Positions 7,178-15,294 of a stretch of DNA of 41,172 nucleotides are shown one piece after another. The stretch is from JAYVJH01 sp043777595 (GTDB lineage Bacteria; Bacteroidota; Bacteroidia; Cytophagales; Spirosomataceae), in contig JAYWHT010000063.1 in the NCBI GenBank assembly GCA_043777595.1, positions 1 through 41,172 on the forward strand. The letters run 5' to 3'. The position numbers and the translations under genes are program-made. Within the stretch, counting starts at the first letter, position 1. Each line of letters opens with the position of its first letter. The notes beneath the pieces are model-generated. The model was not told where the DNA came from, did no database searches, and worked only from the letters and a program-made list of their open reading frames with translations.

Positions 7178-8029
7178 ATGAAAATCAACGAATTGCCTGT
7201 TAGTTGGTATGGCCTCAGTCAGTCTGAGACATTGGCCATATTGCCTTTGGTATGGGGGCAGCCAAAGTCGGCAAAGACCCGAGTTGATGTTTTGAAAATA
7301 CTAATTCAAAAAAAAGACTTCAGAAAACTAACAGAAGACGATGTCTATGATTTGACCGAAAACGACCTTGCTTTTTTGTGGAACGAAGACTTTGTAGATG
7401 GCCAACCGATAGCCAGTTTCTCAGCTCAAAACAAAAAATTTCTACTTCCCACGCAGGGTATGGCAAGCGTTACGTTTCAAGAATTTTTGAACTGCAATAC
7501 CTGTTTTCTGGAATTTAACGACACCATCAAAAACGACCCTACCAACGAAGCCGTATTGTCTGAGTCGGCAATGGCGTTGGTCTTCAACTGCTGTCGCCCT
7601 CAGAATCCTGTCAAATCAAGCTCTATATATTGGAACGGCGACCTGCGTGAAGACTACAACGAGTTTGTAGCCGAGCATCGTGCCAAAACCCTCAAAATAG
7701 ACTTCTTGACAGCCACGCTCATTGTACGGTATTGGGGGCAAGAACTCAGAAACTTTTATGACCGATACGACATACTCGAAGACAAAACCCCAAATCCCGA
7801 CACCACCGACCCAGAAGACGAGCCAACTTGGATAGAGCTGGCGTTGGCCTGGAAAGACACCCATTTTGACCTCGCCCAAGACCGTTCGCTGGGCGACTTC
7901 AATACTATTTCAAAAATGCTCATGCCCGATATAGGTATGTATTTGGTTAAACTTAAACAACAAAACAAAGCCCGTGAACAAGCCCAGCGTATGGCCAATA
8001 CCGACAATGTCTCATCTAACAACTCCTAA
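7178..8029 (+). CDS. Unknown prophage protein (283 aa), possibly tail-associated
   Basis: I do not recognise a family. The protein is acidic and soluble with no signal peptide. It begins MKINELPVSWYGLSQSETLA, and has a mid-protein WNGDLREDYNEFVAEHRAKT and an acidic, proline-containing linker (ILEDKTPNPDTTDPEDEPTW). The C-terminus is helical and ends NTDNVSSNNS. It is transcribed from its own strong promoter with an operator-like inverted repeat, then followed after 12 bases by the tail fibre gene. It could be a fibre-assembly or regulatory factor; nothing in the sequence decides between them. Confidence 0.65.
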   Translation: MKINELPVSWYGLSQSETLAILPLVWGQPKSAKTRVDVLKILIQKKDFRKLTEDDVYDLTENDLAFLWNEDFVDGQPIASFSAQNKKFLLPTQGMASVTFQEFLNCNTCFLEFNDTIKNDPTNEAVLSESAMALVFNCCRPQNPVKSSSIYWNGDLREDYNEFVAEHRAKTLKIDFLTATLIVRYWGQELRNFYDRYDILEDKTPNPDTTDPEDEPTWIELALAWKDTHFDLAQDRSLGDFNTISKMLMPDIGMYLVKLKQQNKAREQAQRMANTDNVSSNNS

Positions 8030-8041
8030 AATACAATTATT

Positions 8042-9688
8042 TTGGCAACTCCAATTCAAATAAACTTAGCCGAACTCGACGACCAAACCGCCGCCCAAGT
8101 GCCGATGTCGCCCATAGCCGCCGATGCAACCCACTTGCCAATACCTGGCCCCAGCACCCAAGATGGTTTAGCACAACTCAGCGAAGCCGTAAAAACTGCA
8201 CAAAATGCAAATGTAGGCATGGCCACCATTGGGCGACCATGGGCAAAAGAGGGCGATGCTCAGGCGACCAATGGCGAGGCTGTGCTGGTGTCTGATAATG
8301 TATTTCATATTGGCAAAGTAAACGAAGGGGCAGACTTTACTGCCTTGCCCGCAGACCCAAACTACCTCAAACAAACACAAGGTAATACACTAACGACTGG
8401 CGTAATCAGAACCAAAAAAGGATTTATAACTGACATGGATCAGGTAAATGTTGTGATTGACCCCGTCAATGGCAATGACAATTTAGACCCGATTTTGTAT
8501 TTTTCAGGTGGCCAATTCAAAACTGGCGATGCGGCTTTTAAGTGGGCAAACAAAGTACAGGCGGCGTGGGTTGTCTTCTCTACGGCCAATAGTTTGGCTA
8601 CTAATAGGATTCAGTTTTCGGCTGGATTTTATAGAATCACAGGTCGAAACATTAGGCTACTGGGTGGATTTTGGGAAATGTCCACCATGCCAAGGTTGCA
8701 GAATTGTTTCTTGGATATAGTAAACATAAACATCAAAACTTCGGGATATGGTGGGTTTGACTCGAGCGAGTCGAAGTTTTCTTTTCAAATTGGTGCTATC
8801 GAGCATGGCGGTACTAATGGGTTTATTGTTGGAAACTCTACGATGGTCAATATTTTAAGCACGCCCGTCAGTTTTTTGGCGAACAACCTGCATTTGTTTG
8901 GCGTAAACGTCAGTAACATTTGGCAAGTAAGTATGGCTGGTTGTACGCTCAACGCTGGGGCATTTACGGGTTGTAGCTTGCTACGGCCTGCCGATGTGGG
9001 CGATACGGCCCATTTGTATTTGCAAAATGGCCAGAGCATACCATCAAATATTTCGGTTTTGGGTATGAGCATACACGTTGGCCGGACGATAGTGCTGGGG
9101 CAAACGACCTACGACCCTACCAATACACAATATTCGGCGGTGTTTCATAAGGCCACACCTATCCGATTACCAGATTTACAATCAGCACCTGAAATGGTTG
9201 GGGCGGTTGGGTTTTACCAGAAAATAGAAGGCGAAGCCGCTGGTAATACTCCGCTCAACGTAAATGCTGTGCCATTTACAGGCGCAAGCAACGGTACGGT
9301 TATGTCGTTTATCGGCTCTACTGACAAGGCCGTAACGTTTCCTGTTACGGTGCCAAACGCTGGCAACTATGTGGTTAAGCTGCATTATAGCTATTATGGC
9401 GACCCTAATAGTGGTATGCCGCCGCAGTCAGCGGCTACACTGTCGGTTGATGGTGGCGCGGCATTGAGCGTAACGCTGGCATCGGCTCAAAACACAATTC
9501 AGAACGTACCATTTGCGGCTGTGGCCCTGACGGCTGGGGCGCATAGCCTCAAACTAAGCCATAGCGGCACACCTGGCAATGCCTTTTATTTGTTGGACTT
9601 TATTGAAATAATTGAGGTGGTAGCGGCATCGGGTATTAGGGCATTAGTCATAGACAATAACGGTGTAGTCGGTTGGAAATCAATTTAA
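8042..9688 (+). CDS. Tail fibre or receptor-binding protein with C-terminal carbohydrate-binding-like module
   Basis: This 548-aa protein starts at TTG 8042; upstream the frame offers only ATT codons before a stop. The N-terminus (IQINLAELDDQTAAQVPMSP) looks like a short virion-attachment region. The middle is low in charge and rich in Gly, Asn, Ser and beta-branched residues, typical of a beta-helix fibre. Residues about 391-522 form a jelly-roll-like module (FYQKIEGEAAG ... YSYYGDPNSGMPP ... SHSGTPGNAFYLLDFIEI) also present at the end of the 860-aa tail protein. The extreme C-terminus, LVIDNNGVVGWKSI, resembles fibre termini. It probably contacts surface glycans of the host. Confidence 0.65.
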   Translation: MATPIQINLAELDDQTAAQVPMSPIAADATHLPIPGPSTQDGLAQLSEAVKTAQNANVGMATIGRPWAKEGDAQATNGEAVLVSDNVFHIGKVNEGADFTALPADPNYLKQTQGNTLTTGVIRTKKGFITDMDQVNVVIDPVNGNDNLDPILYFSGGQFKTGDAAFKWANKVQAAWVVFSTANSLATNRIQFSAGFYRITGRNIRLLGGFWEMSTMPRLQNCFLDIVNINIKTSGYGGFDSSESKFSFQIGAIEHGGTNGFIVGNSTMVNILSTPVSFLANNLHLFGVNVSNIWQVSMAGCTLNAGAFTGCSLLRPADVGDTAHLYLQNGQSIPSNISVLGMSIHVGRTIVLGQTTYDPTNTQYSAVFHKATPIRLPDLQSAPEMVGAVGFYQKIEGEAAGNTPLNVNAVPFTGASNGTVMSFIGSTDKAVTFPVTVPNAGNYVVKLHYSYYGDPNSGMPPQSAATLSVDGGAALSVTLASAQNTIQNVPFAAVALTAGAHSLKLSHSGTPGNAFYLLDFIEIIEVVAASGIRALVIDNNGVVGWKSI

Positions 9689-9703
9689 AAATTATACAAA
9701 AAA

Positions 9704-10030
9704 ATGAAAATAAGAAAAGACAGAAAGGGTAGGGTTTTTCTTGAAACAATAGAAAAAAAGGAAGTGAGCAAGGAGCAGATAATGATTATTTCGGCTGGCG
9801 TGGCTCATAAAGTAGCCGAATATGATTTGGCCAAAAACCGCCAAAATTTTAAAACATTCAATTCGTTGGAGTTGGAAGAAATGGCTAATTTGGCTCGTAT
9901 TGCTGAGAATAGTGGCCTGCCAGCGTTGAGCATTGAGGAGTTGGCCAAAAAAATTTATGAGAACAAATTTGGGAATATTGCTGCTGATGTGGCGTTTTTG
10001 AGAAATATCGAGAAAAGTAAGATTTTGTAA
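9704..10030 (+). CDS. Unknown small helical prophage protein (108 aa)
   Basis: The product is short, charged and mostly helical, beginning MKIRKDRKGRVFLETIEKKE. Its middle, SLELEEMANLARIAENSGLPALSIEELAKK, has repeated leucine spacing. There is no recognised domain, signal or membrane segment. It lies 15 bases after the tail fibre and 18 bases before another small gene, within the tail operon. A fibre chaperone or minor tail factor is possible, but this is only positional inference. Confidence 0.6.
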   Translation: MKIRKDRKGRVFLETIEKKEVSKEQIMIISAGVAHKVAEYDLAKNRQNFKTFNSLELEEMANLARIAENSGLPALSIEELAKKIYENKFGNIAADVAFLRNIEKSKIL

Positions 10031-10048
10031 ATAAAACCGAAAAACAAT

Positions 10049-10288
10049 ATGAAAAAGGTAATCGAAATAGCCGAACGCTATGATTTTGAAAATGTGAGGG
10101 ACAATGGCTCTGCTTTTTTTATGAATCGAGGCAAAGAGACTTTGTTTTTTAACAACAACCACCTGATATATGACTCTGCGGTGGCATACGGGCCAGCCGA
10201 GCTGGGCAACCGTATGGCACAATGGCCAAAGGCTGTCGTGGTATCTAATGAGTTTGAGTCATTGTTTGCTAACACTGTTGGAGTCTAA
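10049..10288 (+). CDS. Unknown small prophage protein (79 aa)
   Basis: No family is recognised. The sequence MKKVIEIAERYDFENVRDNG begins a compact alpha/beta-looking protein ending EFESLFANTVGV, with no signal or membrane segment. The stop is three bases before the ATG of the large tail protein, so the two are probably translated together. Frame and spacing support the gene; the function is unknown. Confidence 0.6.
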   Translation: MKKVIEIAERYDFENVRDNGSAFFMNRGKETLFFNNNHLIYDSAVAYGPAELGNRMAQWPKAVVVSNEFESLFANTVGV

Positions 10289-10291
10289 CCC

Positions 10292-12874
10292 ATGACCTAC
10301 AACGGCCTCATAACTACTTCGCACCTTGCCTGCACTGGCGTTAAGACTGTTCAGATTGGCACAGTAGTCAATGGCGTGGTCAATAGCTTAGATACCAACA
10401 GCGGTGTCTATAATTTTACGGTGCTAAACGATGCTGTGGTGGCTTATTTTGTGGTCAAATTTTTGTGCGATGGCATTGTGGTAAGCCAGGCGGTGATGGT
10501 TTTTGAAGACAATTTGACCGCCACTCCTACCTACGTCCACAACGACAACCTGCCTACATCGCTGTTTGCCTGTTCGGGCATCAAGACCATACAGACTATT
10601 GCTGGTTCAGAGGTCAATGGCACGGTCAATGCCGTTTCGGCCACGGCATATACTTTTACGACTATCGACCCCACGCAGCGGTCGGGCTTTGATGCCATCG
10701 TGCTATGCGATGGCTTGGAGGTGGGTCGGCTTTTTATTATCATTCCAGACGGCGACATACCGCCCACGCCCATCACCAGCACGCTGCCTGCCATCGAAGC
10801 CTTAGACAGTAGGATTTTTAGAAAACTATGGCTCTCTCGCAATGACATCAGCCACAATGTAGATGCCGAAACGTATAGCAATAGCCGCTCCGACTTGCGG
10901 TATTTTTTAGAAATCCTCGGCCCTCCCTACCCATTGGCCAGCATGCTTGCGGCCATTACTGAGCCGCTCGATATGGCAGAGAATCCACCTTATCAGGTGG
11001 GCAATATCACAACGTTGGAGGGTGCAATATACAGGATAGAGCAATATTTGGACGATGAACTCGTCTGGACACGTCCCGACTTTGAGCAACGGGGTTTTAA
11101 AACATACTATCGACACACGATGCCGTTTCAGCTACGCTCTACCGTCAAGCCGACAAATACCACTGAGACTACTGACACCGAGTGGGTGTTTAAGGGAGGC
11201 ATTGACGACGAAGATTTTAGGGATTATGGACTTACTTTTTTTGACCAATATTTGGCCAATACCCGTCAGTTTTTGACTTGGTGCCCCAACGATAAGCTCG
11301 TAAGTGCAGACCAGCCTGAGTTTTTGTACTTTTTGCTCAATTTTGAGCCATTGCCTACCGTCCTTCGCCTGCGGGTACGAGTCAGCTATATAGACAATAC
11401 TTTCCAGATTTTAACGCCATTTAGCACCAAGCTGCTCCCAGCCTTACGGCTGTACAATGTCGTGTCAGTAGCCGTTGGCCACGATGCCTTGGGCTTAGGG
11501 TCATTGACCCAAAAAGTACATAAATGGGAGGTCTGGCTCGACGACCAGACGGGGGTAAGGGTGTCTGAAATTAGAGCTTACCGACAAGATTTTGAATACC
11601 GACACCAAAGCCGATATGTCATTTTTAGCAACTCGCTGGGCGGCTACGATACCTATCGTTTTTATGGCACGTCCAGCCAAAAGCTATCTACTCGCCGCAC
11701 TACCTATCGGCGCAACAAATCTTTTTGGGACGACCCCTCGTTGCCCGAGATATTGGTCAATGAAGTAGAGTCTGAGCGTAGCCTGACTGCTTATACAGGC
11801 TGGCTCGACAGGCGTACCAGCCTCAAATGGCTACAAGAATTGGCACTGAGCGAAGACGTATATCTGCACACCGACCGACTACTACGACCAATGATGGTAG
11901 TAAGTAGCGAGTTGGTCTATGACCAAGACGAAGAACGCCGAATTGGACGGGTCTTTGATTTTAGCTTTGTAAACCGACACAACAATTATTCAAACCTACC
12001 CGAAGCCTTGACCATTGTGCCACGCCCAACGGCATGGCGTGGGTCGGGAGTGTCTGTGTGCGAGCTGGACGCTTTTTATAAGCGAACGGGCAAGTCTATT
12101 TTTACAAGATTAGAAAAATATTATACAGACGACAGTAGCATCGTAAAGCCCAAGCAATTTAAAAGCAACGACCCGGGCGACAGCGATTACATACCACCCA
12201 TTTATGTCTCTGGCCAATGTACCCAAGCAGCCAGCAGTAGCTACCATCTCAACAGCCTACTGTCTCAACTCGGCACATTTACACGAGCCAACTGCCCCGT
12301 AGGACAAACAGGTGTGGCGGCCACAATTACGATACCAGCCGACCGTTGGGGTGGTATCGACCCTGTTACAGGCCAAGACACCCAAGCCAAGGCCGATGCC
12401 CGTGCGCTGGCCGAATACAACAGCCTCAATACACAAAGCTACGCCGATGCCAATGGTGTTTGTATGATTTTTTATCAAAAAATAGAAGCCGAAGACCCCA
12501 ACAATTTGAGGTTTAATGTCAGTCCTATGCCTTTTGTGGGGGCTTCTGGTGGTATGGTTATGGCCTTTATCGGTGCGCCTGACAAAGGGCTTACTTTTTA
12601 TACGATATTGCCTGTGGCAAAACTCTACACGGTTAAGCTGTATTATAGCTACTACGGCGACCCCAATAGCGGTATGCCGCCGACCTCTCAGGCCACGTTG
12701 AGCATTGATGGCGGTACGCCGATGGTCGTAACTTTTGGAAGCGCACAAAACACAATTCAAAACGTTGCTTTCGCACCTGTCGCCATGTCGGCTGGGGCGC
12801 ATAGCTTATATTTTAGCCATAGTGGCACACCTGGCAATGCCTTTTATTTGCCCGATTTTATTGAAATAACATGA
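10292..12874 (+). CDS. Large tail/baseplate protein with duplicated N-terminal repeat, DUF5977-like segment and CBM-like end
   Basis: The 860-aa product begins with two related units of about 65-70 residues (HLACTGVKTVQIGTVVNGVV and LFACSGIKTIQTIAGSEVNG). A long middle follows, with the composition of a structural tail protein (KWEVWLDDQTGVRVSEIRAY). Residues about 659-724 match the DUF5977 pattern (FTRANCPVGQTG ... QAKADARALAEYN ... YADANGVC) seen in Bacteroidota surface and secreted proteins. Residues about 727-858 repeat the jelly-roll-like module of the upstream fibre. It is likely a host-contact tail component. Its stop overlaps the next ATG by four bases (ATGA). Confidence 0.65.
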   Translation: MTYNGLITTSHLACTGVKTVQIGTVVNGVVNSLDTNSGVYNFTVLNDAVVAYFVVKFLCDGIVVSQAVMVFEDNLTATPTYVHNDNLPTSLFACSGIKTIQTIAGSEVNGTVNAVSATAYTFTTIDPTQRSGFDAIVLCDGLEVGRLFIIIPDGDIPPTPITSTLPAIEALDSRIFRKLWLSRNDISHNVDAETYSNSRSDLRYFLEILGPPYPLASMLAAITEPLDMAENPPYQVGNITTLEGAIYRIEQYLDDELVWTRPDFEQRGFKTYYRHTMPFQLRSTVKPTNTTETTDTEWVFKGGIDDEDFRDYGLTFFDQYLANTRQFLTWCPNDKLVSADQPEFLYFLLNFEPLPTVLRLRVRVSYIDNTFQILTPFSTKLLPALRLYNVVSVAVGHDALGLGSLTQKVHKWEVWLDDQTGVRVSEIRAYRQDFEYRHQSRYVIFSNSLGGYDTYRFYGTSSQKLSTRRTTYRRNKSFWDDPSLPEILVNEVESERSLTAYTGWLDRRTSLKWLQELALSEDVYLHTDRLLRPMMVVSSELVYDQDEERRIGRVFDFSFVNRHNNYSNLPEALTIVPRPTAWRGSGVSVCELDAFYKRTGKSIFTRLEKYYTDDSSIVKPKQFKSNDPGDSDYIPPIYVSGQCTQAASSSYHLNSLLSQLGTFTRANCPVGQTGVAATITIPADRWGGIDPVTGQDTQAKADARALAEYNSLNTQSYADANGVCMIFYQKIEAEDPNNLRFNVSPMPFVGASGGMVMAFIGAPDKGLTFYTILPVAKLYTVKLYYSYYGDPNSGMPPTSQATLSIDGGTPMVVTFGSAQNTIQNVAFAPVAMSAGAHSLYFSHSGTPGNAFYLPDFIEIT

Positions 12875-14259
12875 TAGAGATACGCATAGAAGGCAAGACC
12901 GTGGACATGGCACCAGACACAAGTTTGGCGTTGGAGCTGGTGTCGCCCTATTTTGGGTTCGATGCCATTGAGCCAAGTAGGGTGCTGCCGTTTACGTTGC
13001 CTTTTACGCCGACCAACCGCAAGGTGTTTAGGTGGTTTGAAAAGCCCGAAAGCACCGTTGCCCGCTCGCAGACTTACTATGCTGAGAAATACAGCGATAG
13101 CCATTGTCTCGAAAAAGGCATCGTCGAAGTACTCGATGTGTCGGAGGCGGGCTACAACTTGGTTTTTATCAAAAACCTTTCTGATTTATTTGGGGAATAT
13201 GGCAATGATAGTTTAAACAAACTGCCGCTGGGTAGTGAGCCTATTCCGTCTGTTTTTGGTATTAACCAAGACCCCAACACTGATAAATATTGCTGGCCGA
13301 CGGTGGTCAATAATCAGTTTTATGGCACAAACGCCACGTCTGTCAGGGTCAATGACTACAACGGCACGGCCTACGTGAGCGGGGGGCCGATGGTGCCGAT
13401 GTTTTTTGTGAAGTGGCTTTTGCTCAAAATCGCCACCCTTTGCAACTTTGAGATAGATGGCGACTTTTTGAATCATAGCACTTGGCAAAGGCTCATAATC
13501 TATAACACCTATTCGCTCGATGGCCAAATGGCGATTGTCTATAACAACCACTTGCCAGAACTGCGAGTGATGGAGTTGTTTATCGAAATCAGAAAAATGC
13601 TTTGTCTTACTTTTGACTTTGACATGGGCAACCGCCGCCTGACGATTGGATTTATGGACGATGTACTGAGCGCACCAACGGCCACCAACTGGAACGCCAA
13701 AAACAAATGGGCAACCAACAAACGGCCACTACGGGAGACACGACTGGAACTAAGCTGCATACCCGACAGCGGCGACGGCCTCACCAAAACGCCAAGCGTT
13801 GCCGTCGATAAATACCTCGCCCCGTTTGATGCGCTCAACCCACGTGAGCAGATTTTTAAGATTGAGATAAAATTTAGTAGCCTAAAAATAGACCAAGCAA
13901 CAGGCTTGCCTGTGGCCGAGCAGGTAGGCATTAGCCCACAGTATGGACAAATGACCAATAAATTCAGCCCCAGACTACTGTTTTATGATACGGCCAATTT
14001 GGCTTCGGCTCAGTACTTAACCAATACGCTGTATATAACTGGTGCAAATGGGCTACATCAAAAACGATGGGCTGTTTATGAAGCCTGGCGAAAGCAGACC
14101 TTTGAAACCAAACAGAAAGTATGGCTCACGAGCGCAGATTTGGTCAAATTTAAGTTTAACAAAAAAGTATTTATCAATGGCCAGAACTACCTCGTAGCGG
14201 CCATCAATACGGGGCTTCCAATTAAGAATTTGTCAGACATAACCTTGTTTAAAGTATGA
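12871..14259 (+). CDS. Probable tail structural protein (462 aa)
   Basis: The protein begins MIEIRIEGKTVDMAPDTSLA, then GFDAIEPSRVLPFTLPFTPTNRKVF. This opening resembles Bacteroidota phage tail proteins that I recall as encoded beside fibre genes, which often begin with a short strand-rich domain and an LPFTxPxTxxN segment. It has no signal or membrane segment. Four-base ATGA overlaps join it to both neighbours, so it is part of a translationally coupled tail operon. A distal tail or baseplate role fits its place between the host-contact proteins and the tape measure. Confidence 0.55.
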   Translation: MIEIRIEGKTVDMAPDTSLALELVSPYFGFDAIEPSRVLPFTLPFTPTNRKVFRWFEKPESTVARSQTYYAEKYSDSHCLEKGIVEVLDVSEAGYNLVFIKNLSDLFGEYGNDSLNKLPLGSEPIPSVFGINQDPNTDKYCWPTVVNNQFYGTNATSVRVNDYNGTAYVSGGPMVPMFFVKWLLLKIATLCNFEIDGDFLNHSTWQRLIIYNTYSLDGQMAIVYNNHLPELRVMELFIEIRKMLCLTFDFDMGNRRLTIGFMDDVLSAPTATNWNAKNKWATNKRPLRETRLELSCIPDSGDGLTKTPSVAVDKYLAPFDALNPREQIFKIEIKFSSLKIDQATGLPVAEQVGISPQYGQMTNKFSPRLLFYDTANLASAQYLTNTLYITGANGLHQKRWAVYEAWRKQTFETKQKVWLTSADLVKFKFNKKVFINGQNYLVAAINTGLPIKNLSDITLFKV

Positions 14260-14705
14260 AAAAGTATTTTGTCATGTTGCTATTTGTTGCAACAAAAACA
14301 TCGGCCACGCCATCGCCATTGACAGGCAGAGCCTTGCACTACAATCATTTTAGCGTGTTTGCCAAAGCTGGAAAAGCACAAGTATTACTTCACCAACTGT
14401 CGGGTGTAACAGATGTATGGTTTCAATTTAAGACAGATAGCCTTATCGTAACCGATGACTCGGGGCGGCGTGGCTGCCCGACTGTGCCAGTCAAGATGCC
14501 AAACGGTGTAGCCTCGGTTATGGCCTGCAACAAGACGACCAGAACGCATCAGATATACCAATACTACCCCAACGGGCGGCTTAGGTGTATTTTTGAGGCC
14601 GATGGCTACTGGTGGATTGTGGTTTTTTATGACAAACCACAGGGCCTGAAAATAAACAATTTTAAAGAAAAAATGCGTGTGATAACCAACTTGCCAAGGC
14701 TGTAA
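14256..14705 (+). CDS. Secreted or periplasmic small protein inside the tail operon
   Basis: This 149-aa product has a clear signal-peptide-like start, MKKYFVMLLFVATKTSATPS, with two lysines, a hydrophobic core and an Ala-x-Pro-type end. The mature part is strand-rich with RRGCPTVPVKMP and IFEADGYWWIVVFYDKP. A signal peptide is unexpected for a virion protein. It may be an exported accessory factor such as a superinfection or envelope-modifying protein, or a tail protein whose hydrophobic N-terminus is not cleaved. It overlaps the upstream gene by ATGA and the downstream gene by one base (TAATG). Confidence 0.55.
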   Translation: MKKYFVMLLFVATKTSATPSPLTGRALHYNHFSVFAKAGKAQVLLHQLSGVTDVWFQFKTDSLIVTDDSGRRGCPTVPVKMPNGVASVMACNKTTRTHQIYQYYPNGRLRCIFEADGYWWIVVFYDKPQGLKINNFKEKMRVITNLPRL

Positions 14706-15247
14706 TGGAAGCCCCGCTCGATATACTGAAAGACCCCAGATTTGAGGCACTCATGCACGACTTCTTGGCGCAAGCCGAAGCCGCTTTTCGTAGGCGTGCC
14801 AACAAAGCTAACCTTCATCTGACGGGGGCAATGGTTGAGAGTTTTAAGAAAGGGTCGGTACAAGACGGTGAAAACTTCTTGAAAGGCCACGTAGAGATGC
14901 TCGGCTATGTGCGACTCAAAGACATGAAGGGCATGAGTTACCAGCATTTTTTGCCATCCGATGTACTTGAAAAGTTTGTCGATAAAGTGGGCGTAGAAAA
15001 CTTTGCATACGTGCCAGGCTACGAAAAACCTGGGGCAAAGCTACCAAGCAAAGAGGTACAAGCCAAGCGGATAGTATTTGGCATACAGGCATATCGCAAA
15101 AAACACCCCGATGTACGGCGCAAATACCAGAGTATTTACAACGACCCAATTAGTAAAAACATAGTTCCACGACTTAGCTACGAAATGCTACAACTTGCCA
15201 ATAAAGTAGCAGCCGACGGGGTCGTTGATTTTTTAACAGCAGAATAA
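14705..15247 (+). CDS. Unknown tail-operon protein (180 aa)
   Basis: The protein is helical and basic, starting MEAPLDILKDPRFEALMHDF, with AEAAFRRRANKANLHLTGAMVESFKKG and a C-terminal LANKVAADGVVDFL. The pattern of an early helix pair, then RANKxxLxxTGxxxxSF, recalls head-tail joining or tail-completion proteins such as HK97 gp10 relatives. The resemblance is weak. It begins within the stop of the secreted protein and is followed by a palindromic repeat and the tape-measure gene. Confidence 0.45.
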   Translation: MEAPLDILKDPRFEALMHDFLAQAEAAFRRRANKANLHLTGAMVESFKKGSVQDGENFLKGHVEMLGYVRLKDMKGMSYQHFLPSDVLEKFVDKVGVENFAYVPGYEKPGAKLPSKEVQAKRIVFGIQAYRKKHPDVRRKYQSIYNDPISKNIVPRLSYEMLQLANKVAADGVVDFLTAE

Positions 15248-15261
15248 CCAAACCGTACCGA

Positions 15262-15276
15262 CGTTGCATTGCAACG
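15262..15276. repeat. Degenerate REP-like palindrome, copy 3
   Basis: CGTTGCA-T-TGCAACG, flanked on the left by GA as in the other copies, is a shortened version of the core at 2713-2760 and 5849-5868. It lies in the 47-base gap before the tape-measure gene. Confidence 0.6.
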
Positions 15277-15294
15277 AGGCTACCCAAACAGCTT

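Noticed and set aside
9692..10222. A 176-codon minus-strand frame across two small prophage genes
   Set aside because: Its Phe/His/Leu-rich translation is the antisense of two plausible plus-strand frames and it covers their gap without its own signals.
11341..11371. CCGTCCTTCG as another composite promoter box
   Set aside because: It differs in the last bases, lies inside the 860-aa tail gene and has no -7 element at the right distance.
2713..15276. The three palindromes as a CRISPR or phage origin
   Set aside because: They are far apart, unequal in length and have no spacer pattern or iterons.
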